This document shows, piece after piece, positions 16,604-29,500 of a stretch of DNA of 64,000 bases. Source of the stretch: Lacticaseibacillus jixianensis (lineage in GTDB: Bacteria; Bacillota; Bacilli; Lactobacillales; Lactobacillaceae); NCBI RefSeq assembly GCF_003946485.1, contig NZ_RHOJ01000006.1, positions 1 to 64,000 on the forward strand, in the 5' to 3' direction. Made by a program: the position numbers and the translations under genes. The notes beneath the pieces were generated by a model, which worked only from the letters and a program-made list of their open reading frames with translations, did not search any database and had not been told where the DNA came from. How positions within the stretch are numbered: the stretch's first letter is position 1; every line of letters starts with the position of its first letter.

Positions 16604-17344
16604 ATGGCAGAAGTCGCATTACAACCAGATGAACGCATCGACGTCCTGCAGGGCGCAGGCATTCGGATCATCCAAAGCGCCAGCGTGTTCGCCTTCTCGC
16701 TGGACGCGGTGCTGCTGGCCGCGTTTGCCCAAGTCAAAAGGACCAGCCGGGTGGTGGACCTGGCGGCGGGCAACGGGGCCGTGGGGCTGTTTGTCGCGCG
16801 GCGGACGCAAAAGCCGGTGACCCTGATCGAGCTGCAGCCGCGGCTGGCCGACATGGCGGCGCGCAGTGTGCGCCTGAACGACTTGACCAACGTCGACGTC
16901 CACACCGCGGACTTGAAAAATGCCGCCGCGATCGTGCCGAAGGATTCAGTTGACGTGGTGACCTGCAACCCGCCGTACTTCAAGGTGACGCCAGCGTCTA
17001 AAACTAATCCCAACGACCACCTGGCGCTGGCCCGCCACGAGCTGACCACCAATTTTCAGACCGTGTGCGAGACGACGGCCGGCCTGCTCAAGTACCAGGG
17101 CAAGGCCTTCTTCGTTCACCGGCCGGACCGGCTGGCAGAGCTGCTCGCCACGATGGCGGAAGCCGACCTGGCGCCCAAACGCGTGCGCTTCATTCACCCC
17201 AAGGCGGACCGCGAGGCCAACATGGTGCTGCTGGAGGGCATCCGCTCGGGCAAGCCGGCGGGGATGCGGATCCTGCCGCCGCTGGTGGTGTACGGCGCAG
17301 ACGGGCAGTACGGGGAAGAGGTGCAACACTTAATGTATGGCTAA
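16604..17344 (+). CDS. tRNA1(Val) adenine-N6 methyltransferase-like protein (YabB/TrmN6)
   Basis: SAM-dependent N6-adenine methyltransferase. 246 residues. The SAM motif is [16 protein letters not shown] at ~46-61 and the catalytic motif is NPPYFK at ~122-127, typical of the TrmN6 group. In B. subtilis the same order, yabB then yazA, is found, and the gene after it here is the YazA-type GIY-YIG protein. ATG 16604 after AGGAGG. Confidence 0.88.
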   Translation: MAEVALQPDERIDVLQGAGIRIIQSASVFAFSLDAVLLAAFAQVKRTSRVVDLAAGNGAVGLFVARRTQKPVTLIELQPRLADMAARSVRLNDLTNVDVHTADLKNAAAIVPKDSVDVVTCNPPYFKVTPASKTNPNDHLALARHELTTNFQTVCETTAGLLKYQGKAFFVHRPDRLAELLATMAEADLAPKRVRFIHPKADREANMVLLEGIRSGKPAGMRILPPLVVYGADGQYGEEVQHLMYG

Positions 17345-17621
17345 TTATTTCTTTTACGTGCTGCTGTGCGCCGACGGGACGTTTTACGGCGGCTACTCGA
17401 CGGACGTGGCCGCCCGGGTCGCGACGCACAATGCCGGCAAGGGCGCCAAGTACACGAAAACGCGGCGGCCCGTGCGCCTGCTTTATGCCGAGGGGTTTGA
17501 AGAAGAGCACGATGCGCTTTCGGCCGAGTGGCACTTCAAGCACCAAAGCCGCGCGGCCAAGGAGGCGTTTTTAGCCGCACACGACGTTCAGTGGGAGGAC
17601 GCAGACCATGGCCACACTTGA
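17337..17621 (+). CDS. GIY-YIG domain protein (YazA/UPF0213)
   Basis: 94 residues, single GIY-YIG nuclease-like domain. The motif is [19 protein letters not shown], where FYV and YGG take the GIY and YIG places, followed by the [13 protein letters not shown] and [14 protein letters not shown] blocks of UPF0213. Biological role unknown; possibly DNA repair or RNA processing. It overlaps the methyltransferase gene by 8 bases and the broken GNAT gene by 14. Confidence 0.88.
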   Translation: MANYFFYVLLCADGTFYGGYSTDVAARVATHNAGKGAKYTKTRRPVRLLYAEGFEEEHDALSAEWHFKHQSRAAKEAFLAAHDVQWEDADHGHT

Positions 17622-18087
17622 AATTGTGCCGGTGACTGCAGAAAATGCATCCGATGCGATCGCGCTGACGGTCGGGCCGGACCAGCGGCAGATGATCGAG
17701 CCCAATGCCCAATCGCTTGCGGAAGCGAAACACGACCGGCGCTTTGATTGGCATCCCTAGCTCTTGGTCGCCGATCAACTTCCGGTCGGGTTTGCGATGA
17801 TCGGCGCCTACAATCAGGCAGAGCGCTACATCTGGCTGGACCGGTTGATGATCGCCACGCCGTATCAGCGCCAGGGCCTGGGCGGCCGGTTTCTGGAGCT
17901 GCTCAAGGCCTTCATTATTCGCAAGTGGGGCGTCCAGGACATCGTGCTCAGCTACGATCAGGCCAATGTCGGCGCAGCGCGCTTATACCAGGCGCATGGG
18001 TTCGTCCCCGTGGAAATGACGGACAACGGGGACCCGATGGCGGTCTACCACGTTGCACAGGGGAAAAGGCCGCATCGGCAGGTGTGA
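17608..18087 (+). pseudogene. GNAT acetyltransferase broken by an in-frame TAG
   Basis: From the ATG at 17608 the frame reads [20 protein letters not shown] and stops at a single TAG (17758-17760, codon 51). The same frame continues at once with LLVADQLPVGFAMIGAYNQ through the acetyl-CoA loop YQRQGLGGRF to RLYQAHGFVPVEM, ending at 18087. Without the stop it would be a normal ~159-residue PaiA/BltD-like acetyltransferase. One base change explains it. The C-terminal part alone lacks the first strand and helices and is unlikely to work. Confidence 0.85.
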
Positions 18088-18125
18088 CGGCGGGCGCGGT
18101 GGTAGCAGACTTTTACCGAATTAAG

Positions 18126-18154
18126 TTGCACACCGGCGGCTTTCTCTGTATAAT
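18126..18154 (+). promoter_or_regulatory. rpsB promoter
   Basis: TTGCAC (18126-18131) and a perfect TATAAT (18149-18154) with 17 bases between; one of the strongest promoters in the window. Confidence 0.88.
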
Positions 18155-18161
18155 CTTTTAA

Positions 18162-18275
18162 GTGTGAAAAACACACAACCCACATCAGGGGAAGATCGTT
18201 GGGCCGGTGCTTCGGGAGAAGTGGCCTGGCGAGTGGAGGCCCCTGAGAGGAATAAAACCATATGGAGGACTACTC
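18162..18275 (+). promoter_or_regulatory. Structured rpsB leader
   Basis: About 115 bases between promoter and rpsB. A GTGTG/CACAC hairpin comes first. Then a long-range stem TCAGGGG (18185-18191) with CCCCTGA (18240-18246) encloses GGGCC..GGCC pairing. This shape suggests an S2 autoregulatory leader; the protein-binding role is inferred. Confidence 0.55.
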
Positions 18276-19076
18276 ATGACTGTATTAAGCATGAAGCAAC
18301 TGCTTGAAGCTGGTGTCCACTTCGGTCACCAGACCCGGCGCTGGAACCCGAAGATGAAGCCATTCATCTTCACGGAACGTAACGGGATCTACATCATCGA
18401 CCTGCAAAAGACGGTCAAGATGATCGACGACGCCTACAACTTCGTCAAGGAAGAAGCCGCAGATAACGGCATTTTCCTGTTCGTCGGCACCAAGAAGCAG
18501 GCCCAAGACGCCATCGCTGAAGAAGCGACCCGCGCCGGCCAGTTCTACGTCAACCACCGCTGGCTTGGCGGCACGCTGACCAACTGGAACACCATCCAGA
18601 CCCGGATCAAGCGCCTCAAGGACATCAAGAAGATGGCCACCGATGGCACCTTCGACAAGCTGCCGAAGAAGGAAGTTTCCCTGCTCAAGAAGCAGCAGGC
18701 CAAGCTTAAGAAGTTCCTCGGCGGGATCGAAGACATGCCTCGCATCCCAGACGTGATCTTCATCGTTGACCCACGCAAGGAAAAGATCGCCGTTCAGGAA
18801 GCACAAAAGCTGAACATCCCGATCGTTGCGATGGTCGACACCAACTCCGACCCTGACGACATTGACGTCATCATTCCTTCGAACGATGACGCGATCCGTG
18901 CCGTTCGTTTGATCACCGCCACCATGGCTGATGCGATCATCGAAGGCAAGCAGGGCGAGGACCAGGCCGAAGACGTGCCTGCTGACCAGCAGCCAGCAGA
19001 TGACGCCCCGAAGGCCGACTCGATCGAAGACATTGTGAACGCCGTTGAAGGCGACAACAAGTCCGACGCCGAATAA
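18276..19076 (+). CDS. rpsB: 30S ribosomal protein S2
   Basis: Small-subunit protein, needed for S1 binding and initiation. 266 residues. [32 protein letters not shown] and [12 protein letters not shown] are S2 signatures. An acidic C-terminal extension (~230-266, rich in D, E and A) is typical of lactobacilli. The start is the ATG at 18276 after TGGAGG; the open frame back to 18207 lies within the leader. Confidence 0.97.
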   Translation: MTVLSMKQLLEAGVHFGHQTRRWNPKMKPFIFTERNGIYIIDLQKTVKMIDDAYNFVKEEAADNGIFLFVGTKKQAQDAIAEEATRAGQFYVNHRWLGGTLTNWNTIQTRIKRLKDIKKMATDGTFDKLPKKEVSLLKKQQAKLKKFLGGIEDMPRIPDVIFIVDPRKEKIAVQEAQKLNIPIVAMVDTNSDPDDIDVIIPSNDDAIRAVRLITATMADAIIEGKQGEDQAEDVPADQQPADDAPKADSIEDIVNAVEGDNKSDAE

Positions 19077-19095
19077 TTAAATCGTCAGTTAGACT

Positions 19096-19142
19096 CAGCC
19101 GTCTGTGCTTTGCAGCAAATGCAGGCGCAGGCGGCTTTTTTA
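19096..19142 (+). terminator. Terminator between rpsB and tsf
   Basis: The stem AGCCG..CTG/CAGGCGGCT is followed by T6. It would reduce, not abolish, tsf transcription from the rpsB promoter; no separate tsf promoter was found. Confidence 0.6.
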
Positions 19143-19167
19143 AGAAAAAATCCTAGGAGGACTACAC

Positions 19168-20043
19168 ATGGCTATTACCGCAAAGCAAGTCAAGGAACTG
19201 CGCGACCGCACTCAGGTCGGGATGATGGACGCCAAGAAGGCGCTGGTTGCTGCCGATGGCGACATGGACAAGGCAATCGACGTTCTGCGTGAAAAGGGTC
19301 TGGCCAAGGCGGCCAAGAAGGCGGGCAACATCGCTGCCGAAGGACTGACCGCCATCACGATCGACGGCAACGCCGCGGCGATCATCGAGGTCAACTCCGA
19401 AACGGACTTCGTGGCGTCTAACGACAAGTTCCAGAACTTTGTGAACGGCGCGGCCAAGGCGATCGCGGCCGGTCAGCCAACCGACATGGAGGCGGCTCTG
19501 AAGCTTGACGTTGATGGCCAGACCATCGACGAAGCAGCCAAGGCGTTGACAGCGGTGATCGGCGAAAAGATCGACCTGCGCCGGTTCGAAGTCGTGGCCA
19601 AGACGGACAGTGAGCACTTCGGCGCTTACCTGCACAACGGCGGCCAGGTCGCAGCGCTCGTGACCATTGACGGCGGCGACGACGAGACGGCCCACGACAT
19701 TGCGATGCACGTCGCAGCGATCAACCCGCAGTACCTGGACCGCACGCAGGTCCCGGCCGACGAGCTGAAGAAGCAAACCGACCTGTTCACCAAGGAAACG
19801 CTGGATGAAGGCAAGCCGGAAAAGATCGTGCCGCGCATCGTGGAGGGCCGCGTCAACAAGTGGCTGTCTGAGATCTCACTGGTCGACCAGGAATTCGTCA
19901 AGGACTCCGACAAGACTGTTGCCGAGTACGCCAAGAGCAAGGGCGCTACGGTCAAAGGCTTCGTGCGTTACGAAGTCGGCGAAGGCATTGAGAAGAAGCA
20001 AGATAACTTCGTTGATGAAGTAATGGGCCAGATCAAAGACTAA
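19168..20043 (+). CDS. tsf: Elongation factor Ts
   Basis: Guanine-nucleotide exchange factor for EF-Tu. 291 residues. The N-terminal UBA-like domain has [18 protein letters not shown]. The core has [14 protein letters not shown]-like [19 protein letters not shown], the EF-Tu contact region. Start after TAGGAGG. Follows rpsB as in nearly all Firmicutes. Confidence 0.97.
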   Translation: MAITAKQVKELRDRTQVGMMDAKKALVAADGDMDKAIDVLREKGLAKAAKKAGNIAAEGLTAITIDGNAAAIIEVNSETDFVASNDKFQNFVNGAAKAIAAGQPTDMEAALKLDVDGQTIDEAAKALTAVIGEKIDLRRFEVVAKTDSEHFGAYLHNGGQVAALVTIDGGDDETAHDIAMHVAAINPQYLDRTQVPADELKKQTDLFTKETLDEGKPEKIVPRIVEGRVNKWLSEISLVDQEFVKDSDKTVAEYAKSKGATVKGFVRYEVGEGIEKKQDNFVDEVMGQIKD

Positions 20044-20051
20044 TGGTGCCA

Positions 20052-20082
20052 AAAGGGTCACGCGGGGCGTGGCTCTTTTTTT
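20052..20082 (+). terminator. Intrinsic terminator after tsf
   Basis: The stem AGGGTCACGC/GCGTGGCTCT is followed by T7. Repeat copy F starts three bases later. Confidence 0.85.
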
Positions 20083-20084
20083 GC

Positions 20085-20211
20085 AAGGTGCGGCGGCTGG
20101 CGTACTTAGCGGGACAGGTAGCCTAGCCCTAGCCATTGCCGGTGTTCTTTGCCGGCGAGGGCTAGGGCGTAGCTAGCTGCTCCCGCGTTGCCAGCCCGCC
20201 GCCCGATTAAG
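20085..20211 (+). repeat. Post-terminator palindromic repeat, copy F
   Basis: AAGGTGCGGCGG to CCCGATTAA. Outer arms GGCTGGC/GCCAGCC, middle arms GCGGGA/TCCCGC, inner arms GCCCTAGC/GGCTAGGGC, then TGCCGG/GCCGGC. All pair despite differing from copies A, B and D. Confidence 0.88.
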
Positions 20212-20360
20212 ACCTCGAAGCCCAGTTAGAGCAAGGTGTGCATCAGTCGCGCATTTGGAAGACAGCCCGCCGCTGCACCTGTTACCCGCTCCGCCGCAAG
20301 CGGCGCCAGGCTGATCATCGCTGTCAGCCCGGCCGCCGTTTTTCCAAATGGCGGGCACCT
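20212..20360 (+). repeat. Decayed repeat fragments before pyrH
   Basis: A lone right end (CCTCGAAGCCCAGTTAGA, 20212-20229) is followed by a left-end relic, AAGGTGTG at 20233. A diverged palindrome comes next: ATTTGGAAGACAGCCCGCCGC pairs loosely with GGCCGCCGTTTTTCCAAAT, and it contains an AGGCTGATCAT relic of the variant module. I read this as old repeat copies losing their pattern. No gene is seen. Confidence 0.5.
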
Positions 20361-20446
20361 GCCTCGACCCGGCCCATTGCCCTGCCCACCGGGCCGGTCA
20401 AGATTTTCTTAATCGCGCCGGGCTTCAGGCATGGCGTCAGGGAATA

Positions 20447-20455
20447 TGGTAAACT
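20447..20455 (+). promoter_or_regulatory. Extended -10 promoter for pyrH
   Basis: TGGTAAACT with TG one base before TAAACT, about 30 bases before pyrH. No clear -35 box. Confidence 0.45.
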
Positions 20456-20485
20456 AGTACCAGCAATTAAGAAGGGACAACACTC

Positions 20486-21205
20486 ATGATCAAATACAAA
20501 CGCATTGTACTGAAAGTTTCCGGCGAGGCGCTTGGCGGGAAGAACGGCTTCGGCATTCAGCCGCCGGTGATCAAGCTGATCGCCGACCAGATCAAGCAGG
20601 TCCACGAAATGGGCGTGCAGATCGCGATCGTCTGCGGCGGCGGGAACATCTGGCGCGGCGAAACCGGCGCGGCCATGGGCATGGAGCGGGCGCAAGCGGA
20701 CTACATGGGAATGCTGGCCACCGTGATGAACGGGTTGGCCCTGCAGGACAGCCTGGAGAATCTCGGGGTGCCGACGCGGGTGCAGACCAGTATCGAAATG
20801 CGGCAGATCGCTGAACCTTACATTCGGCGCAAGGCGGTGCGCCACCTTGAAAAGGGCCGCGTCGTGATTTTTGCTGGCGGCACGGGGAACCCGTACTTCA
20901 GCACGGACACCACGGCGGCGCTGCGCGCGGCAGAAATCGGGGCCGATGCGATCCTGATGGCCAAAAATGGCGTTGATGGTGTTTACTCGGCTGATCCGAA
21001 CAAGGATGCAAGCGCGACGAAGTTCGATCACCTCAGCCACATGGACATTATCACCAAGGGCCTGAACGTGATGGATTCGACGGCCAGCACGCTGTCGATG
21101 GACAATGACATTCCGCTGGTCGTGTTTAACTTGAACGACCCGGACAACATCAAGAAGGTCGTTGAAGGCGAGCACATTGGCACAACGATCCAAGGAAAGG
21201 AATAA
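20486..21205 (+). CDS. pyrH: Uridylate kinase
   Basis: Phosphorylates UMP to UDP for nucleic acid and cell-wall precursor synthesis; hexameric amino-acid-kinase fold. 239 residues. [25 protein letters not shown] and [16 protein letters not shown] are the phosphate and nucleotide loops. ATG 20486 follows AAGGGAC. Two bases before frr, so co-transcribed. Confidence 0.97.
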   Translation: MIKYKRIVLKVSGEALGGKNGFGIQPPVIKLIADQIKQVHEMGVQIAIVCGGGNIWRGETGAAMGMERAQADYMGMLATVMNGLALQDSLENLGVPTRVQTSIEMRQIAEPYIRRKAVRHLEKGRVVIFAGGTGNPYFSTDTTAALRAAEIGADAILMAKNGVDGVYSADPNKDASATKFDHLSHMDIITKGLNVMDSTASTLSMDNDIPLVVFNLNDPDNIKKVVEGEHIGTTIQGKE

Positions 21206-21207
21206 TT

Positions 21208-21765
21208 ATGGCCAACGCAATTATTGATGACGCCAAGGCGTCAATGAAGAAGTCCGAGGACGCACTCCGCCGCCAGCTCGGGACGATCCGGGCCGGCCGC
21301 GCCAACGCCAGCCTGCTCAATCGCATTGAGGTCGAGTACTACGGGACGCAGACGCCGCTTAACCAAATCGCGGCGATCACCGTGCCGGAAGCGCGGGTCC
21401 TGCTGGTGACGCCGTACGACAAGTCGAGCCTGAAGGACATTGAAGCGGCGCTGAACGCCTCAGATTTGGGCATCAACCCGGCCAACGACGGCAACGCGAT
21501 CCGGCTGGTCGTGCCGCAGTTGACCGGTGAGCGGCGGGCTGAGATCGCCAAGGAAGTCGGCAAGTATCAGGAAGAAGCCAAGATCGCGATCCGCAACATT
21601 CGCCGCGACGCCCTCGACAAGCTGAAGAAGCAGGAGAAGGCCGGCGACATCACCGAGGATGATTTACACCGCGGTGAAAAGGACGTCCAAAAGGTGACGG
21701 ATGACTCCTCGAAGCACATTGATGCCATCGCAGCGGAGAAGGAAGAAGAAATCAAGGAAGGCTAA
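21208..21765 (+). CDS. frr: Ribosome recycling factor
   Basis: Splits post-termination ribosomes with EF-G. 185 residues, standard length. [20 protein letters not shown] and [13 protein letters not shown] are the family blocks; the long C-terminal helix ([14 protein letters not shown]) forms the three-helix bundle. Follows pyrH directly, as is usual. Confidence 0.97.
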   Translation: MANAIIDDAKASMKKSEDALRRQLGTIRAGRANASLLNRIEVEYYGTQTPLNQIAAITVPEARVLLVTPYDKSSLKDIEAALNASDLGINPANDGNAIRLVVPQLTGERRAEIAKEVGKYQEEAKIAIRNIRRDALDKLKKQEKAGDITEDDLHRGEKDVQKVTDDSSKHIDAIAAEKEEEIKEG

Positions 21766-21772
21766 CTTCCTG

Positions 21773-21800
21773 GGCCCGCGTCACTGGCGCGGGCTTTTTA
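21773..21800 (+). terminator. Intrinsic terminator after frr
   Basis: The stem GCCCGCG/CGCGGGC around TCACTGG is followed by T5. Confidence 0.85.
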
Positions 21801-21883
21801 CCGGTTGTGGGGCAAGCGCTTGGCGTTAGGCCCAGCAGTGGGTCTGGTGGGCGCAGCCTTGCTGTTGCCCGCTGCGTTTTTCT

Positions 21884-21891
21884 GCTACAAT
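21884..21891 (+). promoter_or_regulatory. Promoter of the uppS operon
   Basis: The extended -10 TGCTACAAT; TTGCCC at 21865-21870 may act as a weak -35 box (15 bases). Confidence 0.55.
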
Positions 21892-21931
21892 ACGATGAGA
21901 TGTGACTTGCTTCACGATGGAGGATGAACTG

Positions 21932-22669
21932 TTGCCAAATCAAGCACTTGATCCCGCGCGGATCCCGGCCCACGTTGCCATCATTATGGATGGCAACGGC
22001 CGCTGGGCCAAGGCGCGGCATTTACCGCGCGTGGCGGGGCATAAACAAGGCATGGAAGTGGTCAAGACCATCACTAAGGCGGCGAGCCGCCTGGGGGTGA
22101 AGGCCTTGACTTTGTATGCCTTTTCGACCGAGAACTGGAAACGGCCCACCAGTGAGGTGTCCTACCTCATGCGCCTGCCGGTCGACTTTTTCGGCACGTT
22201 CATGCCTGAGCTGATCGAAGAAAACGTCCGCGTGCAGGTCATGGGGGAGCTGGCCGCGCTGCCGGCCAAAACGCGCAAGGCCGCGGAAGACGCGATGGCC
22301 GATACCGCCCAGAACACTGGCATGATCCTGAACTTCGCGCTGAATTACGGCGCGCGCGACGAGCTGATTCAGGCGGCGCGGGCGATGGCGCAAGAGGCTA
22401 AAGCCGGGGCCCTTGAGCCGGCAGCGATCGACGACCAAGTCTTCGCTGACCACCTGATGACCCACCGGCTGGGGGCCCTGGCCGATCCGGACCTGCTGAT
22501 CCGCAGCAGCGGCGAGGAGCGGCTGTCCAACTTCTTGCTGTGGCAGCTGGCATACTCGGAGCTGGTGTTCACGAAGACCTACTGGCCCGATTTCACGCCG
22601 CAGGTCTTAGAAGATTGCATTGCCCAGTACCAGGCGCGTGATCGGCGCTTCGGCGGACTGGCTAAATAG
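21932..22669 (+). CDS. uppS: Isoprenyl transferase (undecaprenyl diphosphate synthase)
   Basis: Builds C55 undecaprenyl diphosphate, the lipid carrier for peptidoglycan. 245 residues from the TTG at 21932, chosen because GGAGG is 8 bases before it (ATG 21917 and GTG 21902 are alternatives). Catalytic Asp is D20 in IMDGNGRWAK. FSTENWKRP and the C-terminal LIRSSGEERLSNFLLWQ are conserved. First gene of uppS-cdsA-rseP-proS. Confidence 0.96.
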   Translation: MPNQALDPARIPAHVAIIMDGNGRWAKARHLPRVAGHKQGMEVVKTITKAASRLGVKALTLYAFSTENWKRPTSEVSYLMRLPVDFFGTFMPELIEENVRVQVMGELAALPAKTRKAAEDAMADTAQNTGMILNFALNYGARDELIQAARAMAQEAKAGALEPAAIDDQVFADHLMTHRLGALADPDLLIRSSGEERLSNFLLWQLAYSELVFTKTYWPDFTPQVLEDCIAQYQARDRRFGGLAK

Positions 22670-22681
22670 TGGAGGGATAGT

Positions 22682-23476
22682 ATGAAACAACGAATCATCA
22701 CCGCAGTCGTCGCCCTGGCGATCTTCATTCCCATCCTGATCCTTGGGGGCTTTTGGATCGACCTCGCAGCTTGCGTGCTGGCGGTCGTTGCGATGTCTGA
22801 GATCTTCATCATGCGCAAGAAGATCATCGTGTCGCTTGATTTCCTGCTTGCGGCGCTGGGCGTGTTGGCGGTCACCGTACCGGACAGCTGGCTGCGCTGG
22901 CTGCCGGCGTACCTGTCGCGCCTAGACGTTATCTACGCGGTGGTGGTCCTGCTGCTGCTGAGCACCGTCGCCAGCAAGAATCGCACGACCTATGACGACG
23001 TGGCGGTCACGGCACTGTCGCTGTTTTACATCGGCACCGGCTTCCACTACTTCGTCATGCTGCGCAACGACCCCAACGGCGGGCTCGACACCTTGCTGTT
23101 CGCCATGCTGATCGTCTGGCTGACCGATTCAGGTGCCTACTTCTGCGGCCGCGCGTTCGGTAAGCACAAGCTGTGGCCAGCCATCAGCCCTAACAAAACT
23201 TGGGAGGGCAGCCTCGGCGGGAACGCCACGGCGCTGATTTTTGCCGCGATTTACCTGCACTTCTTCCCGCAGGCCTACCCGTTTTGGCCGATGATGGGCA
23301 TCGCCTTGGTCCTGTCGATCGTGGGGTCGCTCGGCGATCTGATCGAATCGGCCCTCAAGCGCTATTACGGCGTGAAGGACTCGGGCCGCATTCTGCCGGG
23401 GCACGGCGGCATTCTCGACCGGTTTGACAGTATGCTGCTGGTGATGCCGATGATCCACTTCTTTGGCATTCTGTAG
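22682..23476 (+). CDS. cdsA: Phosphatidate cytidylyltransferase
   Basis: Makes CDP-diacylglycerol from phosphatidic acid and CTP, the branch point for phospholipids. 264 residues, about 7-8 membrane helices. The C-terminal signature runs through GSLGDLIESALKRYYGVKDS and GRILPGHGGILDRFDS, with the conserved metal-binding Asp residues. Twelve bases after uppS. Confidence 0.95.
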   Translation: MKQRIITAVVALAIFIPILILGGFWIDLAACVLAVVAMSEIFIMRKKIIVSLDFLLAALGVLAVTVPDSWLRWLPAYLSRLDVIYAVVVLLLLSTVASKNRTTYDDVAVTALSLFYIGTGFHYFVMLRNDPNGGLDTLLFAMLIVWLTDSGAYFCGRAFGKHKLWPAISPNKTWEGSLGGNATALIFAAIYLHFFPQAYPFWPMMGIALVLSIVGSLGDLIESALKRYYGVKDSGRILPGHGGILDRFDSMLLVMPMIHFFGIL

Positions 23477-23499
23477 GCCAGGCGCGGTAAGGAGCGGTT

Positions 23500-26465
<2,966 letters not shown>

Positions 26466-26476
26466 AAGCAGATTGA

Positions 26477-26510
26477 GAAAAGCGACCCAGCACTGCTTGG
26501 GCCGCTTTTT
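26477..26510 (+). terminator. Intrinsic terminator after proS
   Basis: The stem AAAGCG.CCCA/TGGG.CGCTTT is followed by a T-run. Confidence 0.85.
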
Positions 26511-26537
26511 CATGGTTTGGCCCCGCTTGGCCCCGGC

Positions 26538-26566
26538 TTGTTTGGCCCGCAAATTCGGGGTAACAT
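26538..26566 (+). promoter_or_regulatory. polC promoter
   Basis: TTGTTT (26538-26543) and TAACAT (26561-26566), 17 bases apart, about 30 bases before polC. Confidence 0.6.
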
Positions 26567-26596
26567 GGTTGCATCATCAAAAAGGGAGTGGCTTTT

Positions 26597-29500
26597 TTGG
26601 CACTATCAAAAGCAGAAATGTTCCAAAAATTGATCGAGCAGGCGCAGTTGCCTGCGGCGGTCAAGCAAGATCCGGCCCTGACCGCCGCCACGGTCGAGGC
26701 GGTGACCGTTCACAGCCGCTCCAAACGTTACGAGTTTCTGATCGGGACGGCGGGAGTGCTGCCGTACGCCGTCTACATCCAGCTGGAGCAGCACATCAAG
26801 GCGGCCTTCAAGGACATCGCTCAGGCCAGCCTGACGATTAAGCCGGCCCAGGTGGACCTGCAGGCCAAATTCCTTTCGGCCTATTGGTCGTACGTGGTCG
26901 CAAACGCCGGCATCGAATCCGCCATCGTGGCGGAGACGTGCATGAACCAGACGCCCGCCTTTGAGGACGGGAAAGTGACCCTGACGGCCGAAAACGAGCC
27001 GGTGCGCCAGTTTTTGATCCAGCAGGGGCTCGGTAAGCTGGCCGAAACCTACGCGCAGGTGGGCCTCACCGGCGTTAATGTGGTCGCGACGGTCGATGCC
27101 AGCGAATCCGAGGCCAACCTGGCTGCGTTCAAGGCCCAAAAAGCCGAGGAGGCGGCGGCCATGGCCAAGCGCGCGCAGGCCGTCGTGGCCCAGCGCGAGC
27201 AGAACCCGGCGCCCAGTGGCCCCGTTCAGCTGGGCCGCGGCCTGAAGAGCGGCGAGACGCCGACGCAAATGGTCGCGATCACCCAGGAGGAAAACTCGGT
27301 CCTGATCGAGGGTTACGTCTTTGACGTCGAGGTGCGCCAGCTGCGCTCCAAGCGCTCCTTGCTCATCGCCAAGGTCACCGACTACACCTCCAGTTTTATC
27401 GTGAAGAAATTCAGCAACGGGGCGGACGACGAAGCCGCGTTTGCGCAGATCACGGTCGGCATGTGGCTGAAGATCCGCGGCAGCGTGCAGGAGGATACCT
27501 ACTCCCGCGAGCTGACGGTGATGGCCCGGGACATGGAAGAAGTGCACCACGCCCAGCGCCAGGACACCGCCGCGGGGGAAAAGCGGATCGAGCTTCACCT
27601 GCACACCAACATGAGCCAAATGGATGCTTTGCCGAGCATCAGTGATTACGTCAGCCGCGCCAAGGCGTGGGGGCAGCCGGCCATCGCGGTCACGGACCAC
27701 GCCGGGCTTCAGGCCTACCCGGAGGCGCACACCGCCGCAGGCAAGGCCGGCATCAAGATGCTGTACGGCGTCGAGATCAACTTGGTCGATGACGGCGCGC
27801 CGGTGGCCTACCAGGCGGAAGCGCCGCGGCAGCTGGCCGATGAGACCTACGTGGTGTTTGACATCGAAACCACGGGGCTGTCCGCGGTGTACGACAAGAT
27901 CATCGAAGTCGCAGCGGTCAAGATGAAGGCCGGCAAGGTGATCGATTCCTTCGAGGAGCTGATCGATCCCGGGTTTGCGCTGTCCGAGTTTACGATCAAC
28001 TTGACGCACATCACCGACGAGATGGTCCGCGGCTCAAAGACCGAGGCGCAGGTGCTGGATAATTTCCGCACGTTCTGCGAAGGCACCATCATGAGCGGCC
28101 ATAACGTCACGTTTGACGTGGGCTTTTTGAACAAGGGTTACGAGCGTCTGGGCGAGCCGCACATTCAAAACCCGGTGATCGACACCCTGGAGCTATCGCG
28201 CATGCTGCACCCGGAGCGCAAGAACCACAAGCTCGACACGCTGACCAAGGTCTACAAGATCCCGCTCAACCACCACCACCGCGCCAACGCCGACGCCGAG
28301 GCGACCGGTTACCTGCTGTACGCGCTGGAAAAAGAGGCGCAAAAGAAGTACGCCATTACCCTTTTGAACCAGCTGAATTCGCGGATCGGCGAAGACGAGG
28401 CCTACAAGCAAAGCCGGCCGACGCACGCGATCGTGTTTGCCAAGACCCAGGCCGGGCTGAAGAACCTGTTTAAGCTGGTCAGCCAGTCCAACATCGACTA
28501 CTTCTACCGCCTGCCGCGGGTGCCGCGGTCGGTGCTGCAAAAGTATCGCGAAGGCCTGCTGGTCGGCTCCGCCTGCGACTCGGGCGAGGTCTTCATCGCG
28601 GCGATGCAAAAAGGCGCCGCGGAAGCCGCCGAAAAGGCCAAGTTTTACGACTACCTGGAGGTGCAGCCACTGGCCAACTACCAGCCGCTGATCGATGGCG
28701 GCCTGGTGCAGGGTCAGGCACACTTGCAGGAGATCTTGAAAACCATCATCAAGATCGGCCAGGACCAAGGCAAGCTCGTGGTGGCGACCGGCGACGCGCA
28801 TTACTTGGATGAAAACGACGCCATTTACCGCAAGATCCTGATCCACAGTCAGGGCGGCGCCAACCCGCTGAACCGCCACGACCTGCCGGACGTGCATTTT
28901 CGTACGACGCAGGAGATGCTGGACGCGTTTGCCTGGCTGAAGGACGACCAGCTCGCCCATCAGCTGGTCGTGGAGAACACGCACAAGGTGGCGGCCCTGA
29001 TCGCCGGTGACATCACGCCGGTGAAGACCAAGCTGTACACGCCCAACATTCCAGGCGTTGAGGAACACTTGCGCACCGACGTCATGACCACGGCCCACAA
29101 GCTTTACGGCGATCCCTTGCCGGAGATCGTGCAGGCCCGGCTTGATAAGGAACTTAAAAGCATCATCGGCAACGGGTTCTCGGTGATCTACAACATTGCC
29201 CAGCAGCTGGTGCTCAAGTCCAACAAGGACGGGTACTTGGTTGGCTCGCGAGGGTCGGTCGGCTCCAGTTTAGCCGCGACCATGTCCGGGATCACGGAGA
29301 TCAACCCCCTCCCGCCGCACTACCGCTGCCCGAAGTGCCAGTACTCCCAGTTCTTCACGAAGGGGGAGTACGGATCGGGCTTTGACCTGCCCGACAAGGC
29401 GTGCCCTAACTGCGGCACGGACATGGTCAAGGACGGCCAGGACATTCCGTTTGAAACCTTCCTGGGCTTCAAAGGGGACAAGGTGCCCGATATCGACCTG

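Noticed and set aside
17764-18087. Reading the second half of the broken GNAT gene as an independent protein from TTG 17764
   Set aside because: No RBS at that point, and the N-terminal part of the fold would be missing; a single broken gene explains both halves.
20238-20489. 83-residue open frame before pyrH
   Set aside because: Made of decayed repeat sequence, no RBS, overlaps the pyrH promoter and start.
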